NCBI GenBank assembly: GCA_030426665.1
Contig: JAUHYD010000005.1
Location: 186,001-250,000 of the forward strand
DNA length: 64,000 nucleotides
Direction of reading: 5' to 3'
DNA from: Bacteroidia bacterium
GTDB taxonomy: Bacteria > Bacteroidota > Bacteroidia > Chitinophagales > Chitinophagaceae
Position numbers and translations under genes: made by a program. This document shows, one piece after another, positions 34,451-44,471 of the stretch; within the stretch, counting starts at the first letter, position 1; the number at the start of each line of letters is the position of its first letter. The notes beneath the pieces were generated by a model. It searched no databases and was not told where the DNA came from. It saw only the letters and a program-made list of their open reading frames with translations.

Positions 34451-35809
34451 CTATGCCGATACACCACCTCTTGCAGGCGCTGTTCTGCCGGCAACTCTAC
34501 CGGTCTTCATGATACCGTCGTAGTGATTCATTAGCAAGTAACTCTCTACCTGCTGCAATGTGTCAAGAATTACCGCAACACCAATCAGCATAGACGTACC
34601 ACCATAGAAAGATGCAAACCCGCTGGTAACACCCACCAATGAAGCAATACCCGGAAGGATACCCGCAATGGCAAGGAAAAACGCACCCGGAAGTGTAATA
34701 CGGTCCATAATCGTTGCAATGTAGTTAGCAGTGTCCTCACCTGGCTTAACACCGGGAATGAAGCTGTTGTTGCGCTTTAAGTTATCCGCCATTTCTGTCG
34801 GATTAAAAATAAGTGCCGTGTAAAAGTAAGTAAAGGCAATCACCATGATGGCATATACCAGATTATACCATAAAGACCTGTTGTCAGACAATGCCTGTAT
34901 AAACCCAACAGCTTTTTCATTGGTGGTAAAACCATTGAATATTGTAGGGATGAACATCATAGCCTGTGCAAAGATGATTGGCATTACACCTGCAGAGTTA
35001 ACTTTCAAAGGAATAAAATCACGCGATCCACTCACCTCTTTAGCTGCATTGCTGCTACCAATAATCCTACGTGCATAATTCAATGGTATCTTACGAACAC
35101 CCTGTGTAAGCAGAATCAAACCGATAATTACAGCAATAAATATTGCAATTTCAATAAGGAATAACAACAGACCGCCACCACCACCGGTGTTCTTCTGAGT
35201 AAGCTCCTGAAGAATTGACTGAGGAAAACGTGCAAGGATACCCACCATGATAAGCAACGAAGTACCATTACCGATACCACGATCTGTAATCTTCTCACCA
35301 ATCCACATTACAAAAAGTGTACCTGCTGTAAGCACTACCATTGTTGACAACCAGAACATAAATGGAGAAAAGTCAGGAGCCAGAGAACTTACATACTGAG
35401 GAGAACGCAAATAAGCTACATATGCACTTGCCTGAAAAGCAGTAACAATCACAGTAAGATAACGAGTATAAGAATTTATCTTTCTACGCCCGCTATCTTC
35501 CTTCTGAAGCTTTGCAACCTGAGGTATAACAATACCTGCCAACTGCATAAAGATAGACGCAGAGATATAAGGCATAACACCAAGCGCAAATATAGATGCC
35601 CTGCTGAAGGCACCACCCGCAAACATATTAAGGATACCAAGAATCCCGCCGGGACCTTGATTGTCAACGAGTTTGGTGGGGTCTATACCTGGTAAAGCTA
35701 TGTAACAACCTACACGGTAAACTAGAACAAGGACGATTGTATAAACGATACGTTTACGCAGCTCGTCAATGCTCCATATATTTTTCAGCTTATCAATAAA
35801 TTTCTTCAC
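34451..35809 (-). CDS. secY: Preprotein translocase subunit SecY
   Basis: A 452-residue inner-membrane channel protein of the Sec translocon with ten hydrophobic helices. Landmarks are the N-terminal IWSIDELRKRIVYTIVLVL, the plug-region segment after DNQGPGGILGILNMFAGGA, GIGNGTSLLI in loop 4, IPLKVNSAGVMPIIFA, the cytoplasmic loop with FNPTEMADNLKRN (C5) and the terminal YLLMNHYDGIMKTGR. It is part of the spc block, 79 bases after rplO with a hairpin between them. Confidence 0.98.
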   Translation of the reverse strand: MKKFIDKLKNIWSIDELRKRIVYTIVLVLVYRVGCYIALPGIDPTKLVDNQGPGGILGILNMFAGGAFSRASIFALGVMPYISASIFMQLAGIVIPQVAKLQKEDSGRRKINSYTRYLTVIVTAFQASAYVAYLRSPQYVSSLAPDFSPFMFWLSTMVVLTAGTLFVMWIGEKITDRGIGNGTSLLIMVGILARFPQSILQELTQKNTGGGGGLLLFLIEIAIFIAVIIGLILLTQGVRKIPLNYARRIIGSSNAAKEVSGSRDFIPLKVNSAGVMPIIFAQAMMFIPTIFNGFTTNEKAVGFIQALSDNRSLWYNLVYAIMVIAFTYFYTALIFNPTEMADNLKRNNSFIPGVKPGEDTANYIATIMDRITLPGAFFLAIAGILPGIASLVGVTSGFASFYGGTSMLIGVAVILDTLQQVESYLLMNHYDGIMKTGRVAGRTAPARGGVSA

Positions 35810-35851
35810 AGTAACTGTTGTTAATCAAAAATGAAATGCGAATAAACGATA

Positions 35852-35883
35852 AAAGACGCATTTAACCAAAAAAATGCGTCTTT
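35852..35883 (-). terminator. Hairpin between rplO and secY, possible terminator/attenuator
   Basis: A 12-bp perfect stem (AAAGACGCATTT at 35852-35863, AAATGCGTCTTT at 35872-35883) with an 8-base loop fills most of the rplO-secY gap. On the minus strand the 3' side runs into TTTTATCGTTTATT. It may reduce or separate secY-map transcription from the ribosomal genes. Confidence 0.6.
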
Positions 35884-35888
35884 ATATC

Positions 35889-36335
35889 TTAAATAATTTC
35901 AATAGTTCCGCCCGCTGCTGCTATCGCTTCTTTTGCTTTAGCACTTGCCGCATTTACTTTGAAAGGTATAGAAGACTTTATCTCTCCGTTTCCAAGTACT
36001 TTCACCAGGTCGGTACGGTTAATAAGTCCGTTAACATATAATGTATCAGGAGTAAATTCTGTCAGTGAGTACTTCTCAACGAACATATCCACCTGACCCA
36101 AATTGAACACTTTGTATTCTACACGGAAGTGATTTTTAAATCCACGCTTCGGCATACGACGTTGAATTGGCATCTGGCCACCTTCATGTCCTCTCTTTGC
36201 TGAATAACCGGTACGGGCTTGTTGCCCTTTGTTACCTTTTGTAGCTGTACCACCATGGCCGCTACCTTCACCACGACCTATACGTTTTCCTTTTTTTGTT
36301 GAGCCTGCTGCAGGCTTTAGATTGTGTAGTTGCAT
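35889..36335 (-). CDS. rplO: 50S ribosomal protein L15
   Basis: A 148-residue large-subunit protein that binds 23S rRNA. The N-terminus MQLHNLKPAAGSTKKGKRIGRGEGSGHGGTATKGNKGQ (read in segments) is the typical basic glycine-rich L15 tail, followed by the globular part with RGFKNHFRVEYKVFN. Order L30-L15-SecY matches the standard spc operon. Confidence 0.98.
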   Translation of the reverse strand: MQLHNLKPAAGSTKKGKRIGRGEGSGHGGTATKGNKGQQARTGYSAKRGHEGGQMPIQRRMPKRGFKNHFRVEYKVFNLGQVDMFVEKYSLTEFTPDTLYVNGLINRTDLVKVLGNGEIKSSIPFKVNAASAKAKEAIAAAGGTIEII

Positions 36336-36394
36336 TATTTACAATTTTTGAACTTGCGCGGAATATGTAACCGCTCGCAAATCGATTAAAAAAA

Positions 36395-36577
36395 CTATTT
36401 TACTTCTTCCACCTTTACAAGATGGTGAACTGCTTTCACCATACCAAGTATCTGTGGTGTAGCTTCTACCTCTACGCTATGTAGCATACGACGCAAACCC
36501 AATGCCTGAAGGGTGCGTTTCTGGCGAGCCATACGGTCTATACCGCTTTTTACTTGTGTTATTTTTATCTTTGACAT
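36395..36577 (-). CDS. rpmD: 50S ribosomal protein L30
   Basis: A 60-residue protein, normal for bacterial L30. It starts MSKIKITQVKSGIDR and has LGLRRMLHSVEVEATPQI, the family core. It lies between rpsE and rplO as expected. Confidence 0.97.
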   Translation of the reverse strand: MSKIKITQVKSGIDRMARQKRTLQALGLRRMLHSVEVEATPQILGMVKAVHHLVKVEEVK

Positions 36578-36683
36578 GTCCGTTCAATATTCAAAGTTGA
36601 GAAATAGTTGCCGGTAAAGCTGCGCTGTACCTTTCTGTATCACTGCCCCCCAACCTCAATTGGTTGTTATAAAATATACGGGT

Positions 36684-37196
36684 TTACCCGTTAAATACTT
36701 TTTTCAAACTGATGTTGCGCTGCTTTGCTACCTTGATTGGTTCACGCAACATACCCAATGCAGTAAATGTAGCTTTAACCACGTTGTGCGGATTTGCAGA
36801 TCCCAACGACTTAGAAAGTACATCGGTAATTCCTGCAGCCTCAAGCACAGCACGCATACTACCTCCGGCAATTACACCGGTACCATGGGCTGCAGGCTTA
36901 ATGAAAACCTTTGCTGCACCATCTTTTGCCAGTTGCTCGTGAGGAATAGTACCATGCATAACCGGAACTTTGATAAGGTTCTTCTTAGCATCGTCAATTC
37001 CCTTGGTAATAGCTTCCTGTACTTCCTTTGCCTTACCAAGACCATGACCGACAACGCCATTTCCATTACCAACTACCACTAAGGCAGAGAAACTGAATGC
37101 ACGCCCGCCCTTGGTGGTTTTTACCACACGATTGATAGCTACGACCTTTTCCGTCAAGTCCAGATCACCACCTTTAACGCGATTGAATTGTGTCAT
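36684..37196 (-). CDS. rpsE: 30S ribosomal protein S5
   Basis: A 170-residue small-subunit protein involved in decoding fidelity and mRNA entry. The double-stranded RNA-binding segment [30 protein letters not shown] (in parts) is followed by the C-terminal domain with [23 protein letters not shown] and [13 protein letters not shown]. It has normal length and position. Confidence 0.98.
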   Translation of the reverse strand: MTQFNRVKGGDLDLTEKVVAINRVVKTTKGGRAFSFSALVVVGNGNGVVGHGLGKAKEVQEAITKGIDDAKKNLIKVPVMHGTIPHEQLAKDGAAKVFIKPAAHGTGVIAGGSMRAVLEAAGITDVLSKSLGSANPHNVVKATFTALGMLREPIKVAKQRNISLKKVFNG

Positions 37197-37301
37197 TATT
37201 CTGTTTTTTATTAACTGATGTGCAGTGAATCAGTTCACCATACATCCTATTTAATTATCTGGTTTCTTGCTGGCCGGACAACCGGACAACAACTTAAAAA
37301 T

Positions 37302-37661
37302 TTAAAACTTCAGTCCTCCTTCGCGTGCACCATCAGCTATCGCCTTCACACGACCGTGATATAGATAACCACCTCTGTCGAATACACAGGTTTCGATACC
37401 GGCAGCAATTGCCTTTTGCGCTAATGACTTACCAACATTTACAGACTTCTCAACCTTGTTACCAGCTATAGCCGCTATGTCCTTTTGACGGGAGTTTGCA
37501 GAAGCCAACGTGGTTCCGGTTGCATCATCAATAAGTTGTGCGTATATGTCTTTGTTGCTACGATATACAGATAGTCTTGGCTTGGTTGCGCTACCGCTTA
37601 CACGAGCGCGAATACGCCAACGAAGTTTCTGACGACGGACTACTTTTTGATCTAGTGCCAT
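37302..37661 (-). CDS. rplR: 50S ribosomal protein L18
   Basis: A 119-residue 5S rRNA-binding protein with the basic start [17 protein letters not shown], then [18 protein letters not shown] and [25 protein letters not shown] at the C-terminus, all standard for L18. A 105-base gap separates it from rpsE. Confidence 0.98.
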   Translation of the reverse strand: MALDQKVVRRQKLRWRIRARVSGSATKPRLSVYRSNKDIYAQLIDDATGTTLASANSRQKDIAAIAGNKVEKSVNVGKSLAQKAIAAGIETCVFDRGGYLYHGRVKAIADGAREGGLKF

Positions 37662-37721
37662 TTTTCTTACTTTTTTACGGGCTCACCATTGGTGGCTACC
37701 GGATATTTTTGTTATTTAATA

Positions 37722-38276
37722 TTATTTACCAGCAGATTTACCAGCCTTACGACGAATGATTTCATCAGAATAACGCACACCCTTTCCTTTATATGGCTCA
37801 GGCTTACGTAGGCTACGAATTTTTGCTGCAACCTGTCCCAACATTTGCTTATCTATCGATTCCAAATCAATGGTAGGTGCCTTACCTTTTACAGATGTAG
37901 CAGTAGCAGTAACCTCTTTTGGTAAATCAAAAATAATGTTGTGAGAAAATCCTAGTGCCATGTCTATCTGCTGGCCAGTTACGGCTGCACGATAACCCAC
38001 ACCCACCAACTCAAGTGTCTTCTTAAATCCTTCAGAAACTCCAACAATCATGTTGGCAATCAATGAACGATACAAACCATGCATTGCCTTGTGGCGAATC
38101 TGGTCGGTCGGACGCTGTACCGTTACTATATCACCCTCAACACTGAGTGTAATATCACGGTCCATCTGCTGACGAAGCTCCCCTTTGGGACCCTTTACAA
38201 TAACTTCATTTGCTGGAGTTACAGAGATTGTTACTCCTTTTGCAAGTGTGATTGTTTTTTTACCTATACGAGACAT
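37722..38276 (-). CDS. rplF: 50S ribosomal protein L6
   Basis: A 184-residue protein with two L6 domains; the start is MSRIGKKTITLAKGV, the junction has LYRSLIANMIVGVSEGF, and the C-terminal signature PEPYKGKGVRYSDEIIRRKAGK is present. It binds 23S rRNA near the sarcin-ricin loop. A 140-base gap separates it from rpsH. Confidence 0.98.
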   Translation of the reverse strand: MSRIGKKTITLAKGVTISVTPANEVIVKGPKGELRQQMDRDITLSVEGDIVTVQRPTDQIRHKAMHGLYRSLIANMIVGVSEGFKKTLELVGVGYRAAVTGQQIDMALGFSHNIIFDLPKEVTATATSVKGKAPTIDLESIDKQMLGQVAAKIRSLRKPEPYKGKGVRYSDEIIRRKAGKSAGK

Positions 38277-38416
38277 GATACTATTGTTAAACTATTAATT
38301 ATTTGGCTGTTTTCAGTTACCGTATAGAGAACTTTATATTATCAACCTTTATGTTTAGTGATGAATACTCAAAAGCATTATCACTGTAAAATGTAAATTT
38401 CTTTCGAACGCAATGA

Positions 38417-38815
38417 TTAATAAATGTTACACATTACTTCACCACCTACGTTCTGTGCACGTGCTTCCTTGTCCGTCATCACACCTTTCGACGTAGAAAC
38501 AATTGCAACACCAAGTCCGTTCAATACTCTGCGAATCTCAGTAGGCTTTGCATACTGCCTCAAACCCGGACGACTCACTCGCTCTAACGATTTGATAGCC
38601 GGCTCTTTAGTTTGCATATCGTACTTCAATGCTATTTTGATTATGCCCTGCTTACTATCATCTTCAAACTTGTACTTCAATATGTAACCCTTATCGTACA
38701 GAATTTCTGTAATACGCTTTTTAACGTTGGAAGCCGGTATCTCAACGATACGGTGGCGAGCCATTTGAGCGTTACGGACACGGGTCAGGAAGTCTGCTAT
38801 TGGATCTGTTACCAT
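38417..38815 (-). CDS. rpsH: 30S ribosomal protein S8
   Basis: A 132-residue primary 16S rRNA-binding protein starting MVTDPIADFLTRVRNAQ, with the C-terminal signature VSTSKGVMTDKEARAQNVGGE. The ATG at 38815 was chosen because it begins at the conserved N-terminus; the longer frame from 38881 adds 22 unrelated residues. In other bacteria S8 represses the spc operon; no such site was identified here. Confidence 0.97.
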   Translation of the reverse strand: MVTDPIADFLTRVRNAQMARHRIVEIPASNVKKRITEILYDKGYILKYKFEDDSKQGIIKIALKYDMQTKEPAIKSLERVSRPGLRQYAKPTEIRRVLNGLGVAIVSTSKGVMTDKEARAQNVGGEVMCNIY

Positions 38816-38903
38816 TTTTAGTTTTGTTTTTGTAAAAAAAATTGTTACGAGTATCAGAATTGGATTCTGACTTTGAAACACTAGCTAGTACACGAGCACT
38901 AAC

Positions 38904-39173
38904 TTACCAGCTTGCCTTACGAACTCCTGGTATTTTACCATCAAGCGCCATATCGCGGAAAACGTTCCGACAGATACCAAAGTGGCGCATATAACCACGT
39001 GGACGACCTGTCAAATGACAACGATTTCTAAGACGAACCGCTGAAGAGTTCTTAGGAAGTTTGTCTAAAGCTTCCCAATTTTCCTCCGCTTTAAGGGCAG
39101 CACGCTTGTCAGCGTATTTAGCTACCATTTTTTCACGTTTACGTTGGCGTGCTTTTATCGATTCTCTTGCCAT
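38904..39173 (-). CDS. rpsN: 30S ribosomal protein S14 (zinc-independent form)
   Basis: An 89-residue S14 with [20 protein letters not shown] and the C-terminus [11 protein letters not shown]. It has the longer N-terminus and lacks the CxxC...CxxC zinc ribbon, so it belongs to the C-minus class. It lies 17 bases after rplE. Confidence 0.97.
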   Translation of the reverse strand: MARESIKARQRKREKMVAKYADKRAALKAEENWEALDKLPKNSSAVRLRNRCHLTGRPRGYMRHFGICRNVFRDMALDGKIPGVRKASW

Positions 39174-39190
39174 AATTTATTTATTCAGTA

Positions 39191-39769
39191 TTATTTACCT
39201 GTTTTTTCCATGTTAGTGAATGGCATTCCCATTTCTTTCAACAGCTCATACGCTTCTTCGTTTGTCTTTGCTGTAGTCACAAATGTGATGTCCATACCGC
39301 TGATGCGAGCAATCTTGTCTATGTTTATTTCCGGATAGATGATCTGCTCGGTGATACCCATTGTGTAGTTACCTCTGCCGTCAAAAGACTTCTCGCCTAT
39401 GCCTTTAAAGTCACGTACACGTGGAAGAGAAACTGATACAAAACGATCAAGAAATTCGTACATCTTCACATGCCTCAGTGTAACACGACAACCGATTGGC
39501 ATTTGCTTACGCAACTTGAAGTTAGAAATATCCTTCCTTGACAAAGTAGGTATCGCTTTCTGGCCGGTAACCAATGTCATTTCAGCTACCGCATCATCTA
39601 TTAGCTTCTTGTCAGATGTAGATCCTTTTACACCTTGATTAAGGCATATTTTTACCAAACGTGGAACCTGCATTACTGACTTGTACCCGAATTTTTTCAT
39701 AAGTGCGGGTGCCACTTCGTCTCTATACTTGTTTAGCAAGCGTGGAGTGTATGTTGTATTGGTTGCCAT
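39191..39769 (-). CDS. rplE: 50S ribosomal protein L5
   Basis: A 192-residue 5S rRNA-binding protein with [21 protein letters not shown], the [12 protein letters not shown]-type segment ([15 protein letters not shown]), [14 protein letters not shown] and the C-terminal [10 protein letters not shown]. Its ATG overlaps the rplX stop by one base (TAATG), indicating translational coupling. Confidence 0.98.
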   Translation of the reverse strand: MATNTTYTPRLLNKYRDEVAPALMKKFGYKSVMQVPRLVKICLNQGVKGSTSDKKLIDDAVAEMTLVTGQKAIPTLSRKDISNFKLRKQMPIGCRVTLRHVKMYEFLDRFVSVSLPRVRDFKGIGEKSFDGRGNYTMGITEQIIYPEINIDKIARISGMDITFVTTAKTNEEAYELLKEMGMPFTNMEKTGK

Positions 39770-40104
39770 TATATTGCCTCCCCTGATTTTTTAGATAAAC
39801 GAACAAAACCGGTTTCTGTGCGCTCACGTCGGATACGAGCGGGAGCTTTAGATTTAGCGTCCCAAAGCATAACATTAGATATATGCATTGGCGCCTCTTC
39901 TGTAACTATGCCACCCTGAGGGTTCTGAGCATTAGGCTTCAGGTGTTTTGTCACCATCTTCACACCTTCTACCAGTACTCTCTCCTTCGCAGGATATACT
40001 GCAAGTACCGTACGAGGCTGTGCGAGGTCTTTGTCGTTACCGGCAATAACCACCACGCTGTCGCCTTTCTTAATATTGAACTTTGGTTTGAATCTCTTCT
40101 TCAC
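39769..40104 (-). CDS. rplX: 50S ribosomal protein L24
   Basis: A 111-residue protein that starts assembly of the large subunit. The KOW motif segment [18 protein letters not shown] is followed by [13 protein letters not shown] and [11 protein letters not shown] place the start at GTG 40104 (giving a basic KKRFKPKF N-terminus); a TTG at 40143 would add 13 residues and lies just beside a promoter-like box at 40152-40159. Start choice is uncertain. Confidence 0.93.
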   Translation of the reverse strand: MKKRFKPKFNIKKGDSVVVIAGNDKDLAQPRTVLAVYPAKERVLVEGVKMVTKHLKPNAQNPQGGIVTEEAPMHISNVMLWDAKSKAPARIRRERTETGFVRLSKKSGEAI

Positions 40105-40151
40105 TGTTATTAAAATTTGAGTTATACTCCTGCGTTTTTCCAAACGGGCTG

Positions 40152-40159
40152 CAAAGGTA
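40152..40159 (-). promoter_or_regulatory. Possible internal promoter upstream of rplX
   Basis: On the minus strand TACCTTTG exactly matches the -7 element seen at the head of the S10 operon (46214-46221), including the following CA. It lies between the rplN stop and the rplX start. No TTTG was found at the proper -33 spacing. Confidence 0.35.
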
Positions 40160-40167
40160 CAACAATT

Positions 40168-40536
40168 TTACAATACTTCGGGTGCAAGGGAAACTATTTT
40201 CATATATCCCTTATCGCGCAATTCACGCGCCACAGGGCCGAATATACGTGTCCCGCGCGGGTCGTCTGAGTTATTCAGTAGCACCACCGCATTATCATCA
40301 AAGTTGATGTATGAACCATCTTTGCGACGCAACTTGTTTTTGGTGCGAACGATAACCGCCTTAGATATAGTACCCTTCTTCATGGCACCACCGGGGATAG
40401 AGTCCTTCACAGTTACGACGATTTTATCGCCTACGCCTGCGTAGTCCTGACCGGAGTTACCCAGTACACGTATGCAAAGTACTTGTTTGGCACCGCTATT
40501 ATCGGCTACATTAAGCCGGGATTCTTGTTGTATCAT
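40168..40536 (-). CDS. rplN: 50S ribosomal protein L14
   Basis: A 122-residue protein with start [17 protein letters not shown], the signature [17 protein letters not shown], and end [13 protein letters not shown]. It forms part of the 30S-50S bridge region. Standard length and position. Confidence 0.98.
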   Translation of the reverse strand: MIQQESRLNVADNSGAKQVLCIRVLGNSGQDYAGVGDKIVVTVKDSIPGGAMKKGTISKAVIVRTKNKLRRKDGSYINFDDNAVVLLNNSDDPRGTRIFGPVARELRDKGYMKIVSLAPEVL

Positions 40537-40545
40537 CTTAAAAAG

Positions 40546-40806
40546 TTACTTAGCTTTTTCAATAATTTCTACCAGACGCCATCTTTTAGTCTTACTAAGC
40601 GGACGGGTTTCCATAATACGAACCACATCGCCAATACCGGCTGTGTTTTGCTCGTCGTGTGCATGGAAGCTGGAGCTTTTCTTAATAAACTTACCGTATA
40701 ACGGGTGTTTAACTTTACGCTCAACCGTAACAGTAATGGTTTTAGTCATTTTGTTACTGTTGACTACCCCTATACGGGTTTTTCTGCTTTTTCTTTGAAT
40801 CGTCAT
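40546..40806 (-). CDS. rpsQ: 30S ribosomal protein S17
   Basis: An 86-residue OB-fold protein with [31 protein letters not shown] and the signature [20 protein letters not shown]. It binds 16S rRNA. Nine bases separate it from rplN. Confidence 0.98.
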   Translation of the reverse strand: MTIQRKSRKTRIGVVNSNKMTKTITVTVERKVKHPLYGKFIKKSSSFHAHDEQNTAGIGDVVRIMETRPLSKTKRWRLVEIIEKAK

Positions 40807-40824
40807 AATTGACAGAATAATTTA

Positions 40825-41031
40825 TTATAAACCTAATGCTCTTTTACGCTGTTCTGTTTTCAGGCGGGCCAGTTCACGGCGCATTCCTTTAATTGAAAGC
40901 GGGTTTTCTATCGGGTTAACCGCATGACTGAACTTTGTCTTCTTCAGGCGTATTTCCTCGTCACTGATTTTTTCATTCAGTGCTTCGTTGTCCAGCGAGC
41001 GGTAGTCGTCCGCTTTTTTTGCATTTGCCAT
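40825..41031 (-). CDS. rpmC: 50S ribosomal protein L29
   Basis: A 68-residue two-helix protein at the polypeptide exit tunnel with DEEIRLKKTKFSHAVNPIENP followed by SIKGMRRELARLKTEQRKR. The family signature and location between rplP and rpsQ are clear. Confidence 0.96.
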   Translation of the reverse strand: MANAKKADDYRSLDNEALNEKISDEEIRLKKTKFSHAVNPIENPLSIKGMRRELARLKTEQRKRALGL

Positions 41032-41103
41032 TTTACTTATTTTTTAATCGTTGTTAGTTGAATGATTTGTCCAACTGTGGCGAACTTTTATAAAGAACCG
41101 AGA

Positions 41104-41526
41104 TTATGCGCCTACATAATCATGGCGAACAATAAACTTAGTTTTGATAGGCAACTTCTGTGCGGCTAGTGCCAACGCTTCCTGTGCCAACTTAACCGGT
41201 ACTCCATCCAATTCAAACATGATGCGACCTGGTTTAACAACGGCAGCCCAGTATTCAAGGTTACCCTTACCCTTACCCATACGCACTTCAGCAGGCTTAT
41301 TGGTAATTGGCTTGTCAGGGAAGATGCGTATCCAAACATTACCTTCACGCTTCATGTGACGGGTCATTGCCTGACGAGCTGCTTCAATCTGCCTGTTGGT
41401 AATCCACTTTGGCTCCATAGCCTTCAGACCAAACGAACCGAATGCTATTTCAGCACCACGATGTGCATTTCCTCTAATTCTGCCTTTATGGGCTTTACGA
41501 TGTTTTACTTTCTTTGGTTGTAACAT
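41104..41526 (-). CDS. rplP: 50S ribosomal protein L16
   Basis: A 140-residue protein near the A-site tRNA elbow. It has [19 protein letters not shown] at the start, [48 protein letters not shown] and [10 protein letters not shown]. All L16 landmarks are present. Confidence 0.98.
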   Translation of the reverse strand: MLQPKKVKHRKAHKGRIRGNAHRGAEIAFGSFGLKAMEPKWITNRQIEAARQAMTRHMKREGNVWIRIFPDKPITNKPAEVRMGKGKGNLEYWAAVVKPGRIMFELDGVPVKLAQEALALAAQKLPIKTKFIVRHDYVGA

Positions 41527-41562
41527 TGTTACACGTTTTATTAAAATGTCCTAATAATAATA

Positions 41563-42363
41563 TTATCTGCGTCCTGCTCCGCCACCGCCTCTGCGGTCTC
41601 CACCTGCTCCACCTCTGCGATCTCCACCTCTGCGGTCTCCACCACCTCTGCGATCTCCACCCTGGAATCCGCCTGTTGGACGGTTGCCACGGTTATCAGA
41701 ATTTGCAGAGAAGTTCGGATTCAAATCACGCTTGCCTAAAACCTCGCCCTTACATATCCATACTTTCAAACCAATCTTACCATAAACCGTCATTGCGTAT
41801 ACAGATGCATAGTCAATGTCCATACGGAAAGTGTGCAATGGAGTACGACCTTGTTTGAATTCTTCACTACGTGCAATCTCCGCTCCGTTCAAACGTCCGC
41901 CGGCTTTAATTTTAATTCCTTCAGCTCCCATACGCATCGCAGTAGTTATAGCCATTTTGATAGCTCTTTTATAGCTAACACGACCTTCTATCTGACGAGC
42001 AATAGTCTCACCTACAATCATCGCATCCAACTCCGGACGACGAATCTCCATGATATTAATCTGAACATCATCCTTCTTGGTGAGCTTTTTCAACTCTTCT
42101 TTGATACGATCAACCTCTGTTCCTCCCTTACCGATAATAATACCTGGCTTCGAAGTATGTATGGTGATTATCAATTTTCCCAGTGTACGCTCGATAACAA
42201 TACGTGAAATACCACCTTTGTTGATACGTGCGTTGAGGTAATTACGGATTTTATGATCTTCAACCAATTTCTGACCGAAGTCCTTCTTTTCTCCATACCA
42301 CATTGAATCCCATCCGCGGATGATGCCCAATCTATTACCTATAGGATTACATTTTTGACCCAT
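41563..42363 (-). CDS. rpsC: 30S ribosomal protein S3 with an RGG-type C-terminal tail
   Basis: A 266-residue S3 with start [22 protein letters not shown] domain including [19 protein letters not shown], and the C-terminal domain with [23 protein letters not shown] and [14 protein letters not shown]. It binds 16S rRNA at the mRNA entry site. The last ~35 residues are repeats of GGDRRGG type, giving a basic, probably disordered tail that is longer than in E. coli S3. Confidence 0.98.
   Translation of the reverse strand: MGQKCNPIGNRLGIIRGWDSMWYGEKKDFGQKLVEDHKIRNYLNARINKGGISRIVIERTLGKLIITIHTSKPGIIIGKGGTEVDRIKEELKKLTKKDDVQINIMEIRRPELDAMIVGETIARQIEGRVSYKRAIKMAITTAMRMGAEGIKIKAGGRLNGAEIARSEEFKQGRTPLHTFRMDIDYASVYAMTVYGKIGLKVWICKGEVLGKRDLNPNFSANSDNRGNRPTGGFQGGDRRGGGDRRGGDRRGGAGGDRRGGGGAGRR
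41566..41664 (-). repeat. Tandem GGDRRGG-coding repeat in rpsC
   Basis: Within the 3' end of rpsC, units built from CTCCACCTCTGCGATCTC-like sequence (plus-strand view) occur about four times with small insertions. They encode [22 protein letters not shown] and DRRGGGG in order. Confidence 0.8.
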
Positions 42364-42374
42364 TACGTTGATTA

Positions 42375-42770
42375 TTAAGCTTGAATATTTTGATTTTCTT
42401 CGTTTTCTACTTCTTGTTCCGGCACCGGATTACGGCTATCCACAATAATTGTGATGTGGTTACTACGCTTACGTACACGATAAGCACGCCCCTGAGGAGC
42501 CGGGCGCATACGCTTCAGCATACGTCCGCCGTCTACAAATATTGTTTTGATATACAAATCCGCTTCAGCAACATCAACTCCTTCATTCTTCACACCCCAG
42601 TTGGCTATCGCACTCAACAACAGCTTTTCCAATGGTACAGAATTGTGTTTTGAACTGAATTTCAATGTATTCAGCGCCTTTTCAACCTCCATACCGCGGA
42701 TAAGATCAGCCAGTAGGCGCATCTTGCGTGGCGAAGTCGGTAAGTTTCTTAAACGAGCAACAGCTTCCAT
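42375..42770 (-). CDS. rplV: 50S ribosomal protein L22
   Basis: A 131-residue protein lining the exit tunnel, with [22 protein letters not shown], the hairpin part with [20 protein letters not shown] and [13 protein letters not shown] 20-residue acidic Asn/Glu/Gln tail follows the core. Position between S19 and S3 is standard. Confidence 0.98.
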   Translation of the reverse strand: MEAVARLRNLPTSPRKMRLLADLIRGMEVEKALNTLKFSSKHNSVPLEKLLLSAIANWGVKNEGVDVAEADLYIKTIFVDGGRMLKRMRPAPQGRAYRVRKRSNHITIIVDSRNPVPEQEVENEENQNIQA

Positions 42771-42836
42771 TATTTTTGTTTTTTATCCGGGATGTCTAAC
42801 GACAACCCAACTTTCTTTTAAATTATTGTTTTAAAC

Positions 42837-43103
42837 CTACTTTGAACCGCTATGACCTCTGAAGTTACGTGTAGGGGAAAACTCTCCTAGCTTATGGCCA
42901 ACCATATATTCCGTAACATATACAGGAATAAATTTATTGCCATTGTGTACCGCAAATGTCTGACCTACGAAGTCAGGTGTAATAGTGCTACGGCGACTCC
43001 ATGTTTTAATAACACTCTTTTTTGCTTTTCCTTCTATAATCGCTTCTACCTTCTTGTTAAGGTTAGCATCTACATAAGGTCCTTTTCTTATTGAACGAGC
43101 CAT
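42837..43103 (-). CDS. rpsS: 30S ribosomal protein S19
   Basis: An 88-residue head protein with [39 protein letters not shown] and [17 protein letters not shown], the S19 signature. Standard length. Confidence 0.98.
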   Translation of the reverse strand: MARSIRKGPYVDANLNKKVEAIIEGKAKKSVIKTWSRRSTITPDFVGQTFAVHNGNKFIPVYVTEYMVGHKLGEFSPTRNFRGHSGSK

Positions 43104-43158
43104 TTTTGACTAATTTATTGATTATCTGAAGCTGCTATTGCAACTGATTTATTAACAA

Positions 43159-43992
43159 TTAATACTTCTTACCGTTTTTACGCTGAATAATCAACTTATT
43201 CGATGCCTTAGTACGGCTACGAGTGATTTCTCCTTTTGCGTACTTACCAGTACGGCTACGAGGATGACCACCTGAAGAACGACCTTCACCACCACCCATC
43301 GGGTGATCGACAGGGTTCATCGCAACACCACGGTTACGTGGTCTGATACCTTTCCAACGGTTACGACCTGCTTTACCCATTGACTGCAGCGCATGGTCAC
43401 TGTTAGATACAATACCTACTGTAGCCATACATGTACTGAGCACCTTACGCAATTCACCGCTTGGCATTTTCAATACGCAGTATTTTTCTTCCTTCGCATT
43501 CAGCTGAGCATATGTACCGGCCGAACGAGCCAACACACCACCACGTCCTGGTTGCATCTCAATGTTGTGAACTACAGTACCCAATGGCATGTTCTTCAAC
43601 TGAAGTGCATTTCCCACTTCCGGAGCTACTTTCAGGCCACTCACCACCTTAGCACCCACCTGCAAACCCTGAGGAGCTATTATATAACGCTTCTCTCCAT
43701 CTGCATAAGCAAGCAAAGCGATAAACGCCGTACGATTCGGATCGTATTCAATTGTCTTAACGGTAGCAGGTACTTCCGCTTTATTTCTTTTGAAGTCTAT
43801 GATACGATACTTGGTTTTGTTTCCTCCACCAATGTAGCGCATAGAGCGACGACCTTGTACGTTACGTCCTCCGGATCCGGATTGTGCCTCCAACAGACTC
43901 TTCTCAGGTACATTTGTTGTTACCTCAGCATAAGCGTTACCGATTCTCCATCTGGTACCGGCTGTTGTTGGTTTATATTTACGTAGTGCCAT
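43159..43992 (-). CDS. rplB: 50S ribosomal protein L2
   Basis: A 277-residue protein near the peptidyl-transferase centre. It begins [16 protein letters not shown], continues with [17 protein letters not shown] and ends with the signature [21 protein letters not shown] containing the conserved His. It lies between rplW and rpsS. Confidence 0.98.
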   Translation of the reverse strand: MALRKYKPTTAGTRWRIGNAYAEVTTNVPEKSLLEAQSGSGGRNVQGRRSMRYIGGGNKTKYRIIDFKRNKAEVPATVKTIEYDPNRTAFIALLAYADGEKRYIIAPQGLQVGAKVVSGLKVAPEVGNALQLKNMPLGTVVHNIEMQPGRGGVLARSAGTYAQLNAKEEKYCVLKMPSGELRKVLSTCMATVGIVSNSDHALQSMGKAGRNRWKGIRPRNRGVAMNPVDHPMGGGEGRSSGGHPRSRTGKYAKGEITRSRTKASNKLIIQRKNGKKY

Positions 43993-44100
43993 TTTATTCT
44001 TTAATTGTGACGCAGTGCAGGAAAATATTCCGCTTGTACATCAATTTATAATTTCAATTTCTTTTTTACTTCTACTATATCGGACTGTTTCCGATATCTG

Positions 44101-44394
44101 CTATACAAACAAATCGATAGTTTCTCCTTCTGCAAGAGTCACCACAGCTTTCTTGTAAGAAGGCTTGCGACCTGAAAGAAGACCATCCTTTGTAAAGCGT
44201 GATTTGTTCTTCGCAGGTACTACTATTGTGTTCACATTAGCAACCTGTACACCATAAAAGCTTTCAACTGCTTTTTTGATTTCTAGTTTGTTTGCCTGAT
44301 GTCCTACTACAAACGTGTACCGACCATTACGCTCCATCTGGAGGTTTACCTTTTCGGTGATTACCGGTCGTACTAACACTTCTGATAGTTTCAT
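44101..44394 (-). CDS. rplW: 50S ribosomal protein L23
   Basis: A 97-residue protein at the tunnel exit and docking site for trigger factor and SRP. It has LVRPVITEKVNLQME, TFVVGHQANKLEIKKAVESF and GVQVANVNTIVVPAK, typical for L23. Confidence 0.97.
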   Translation of the reverse strand: MKLSEVLVRPVITEKVNLQMERNGRYTFVVGHQANKLEIKKAVESFYGVQVANVNTIVVPAKNKSRFTKDGLLSGRKPSYKKAVVTLAEGETIDLFV

Positions 44395-44471
44395 TGTCTT
44401 TATTTTTATTTATCTCCCACCACGGAAAGACGTTTACTTATTTGTTTTTTACTTTCCCAACACCTGCAAGA

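Noticed and set aside
43393-43986. Plus-strand frame of 197 codons
   Set aside because: Antisense to rplB; Ser/Thr/Cys-rich composition is a strand shadow.
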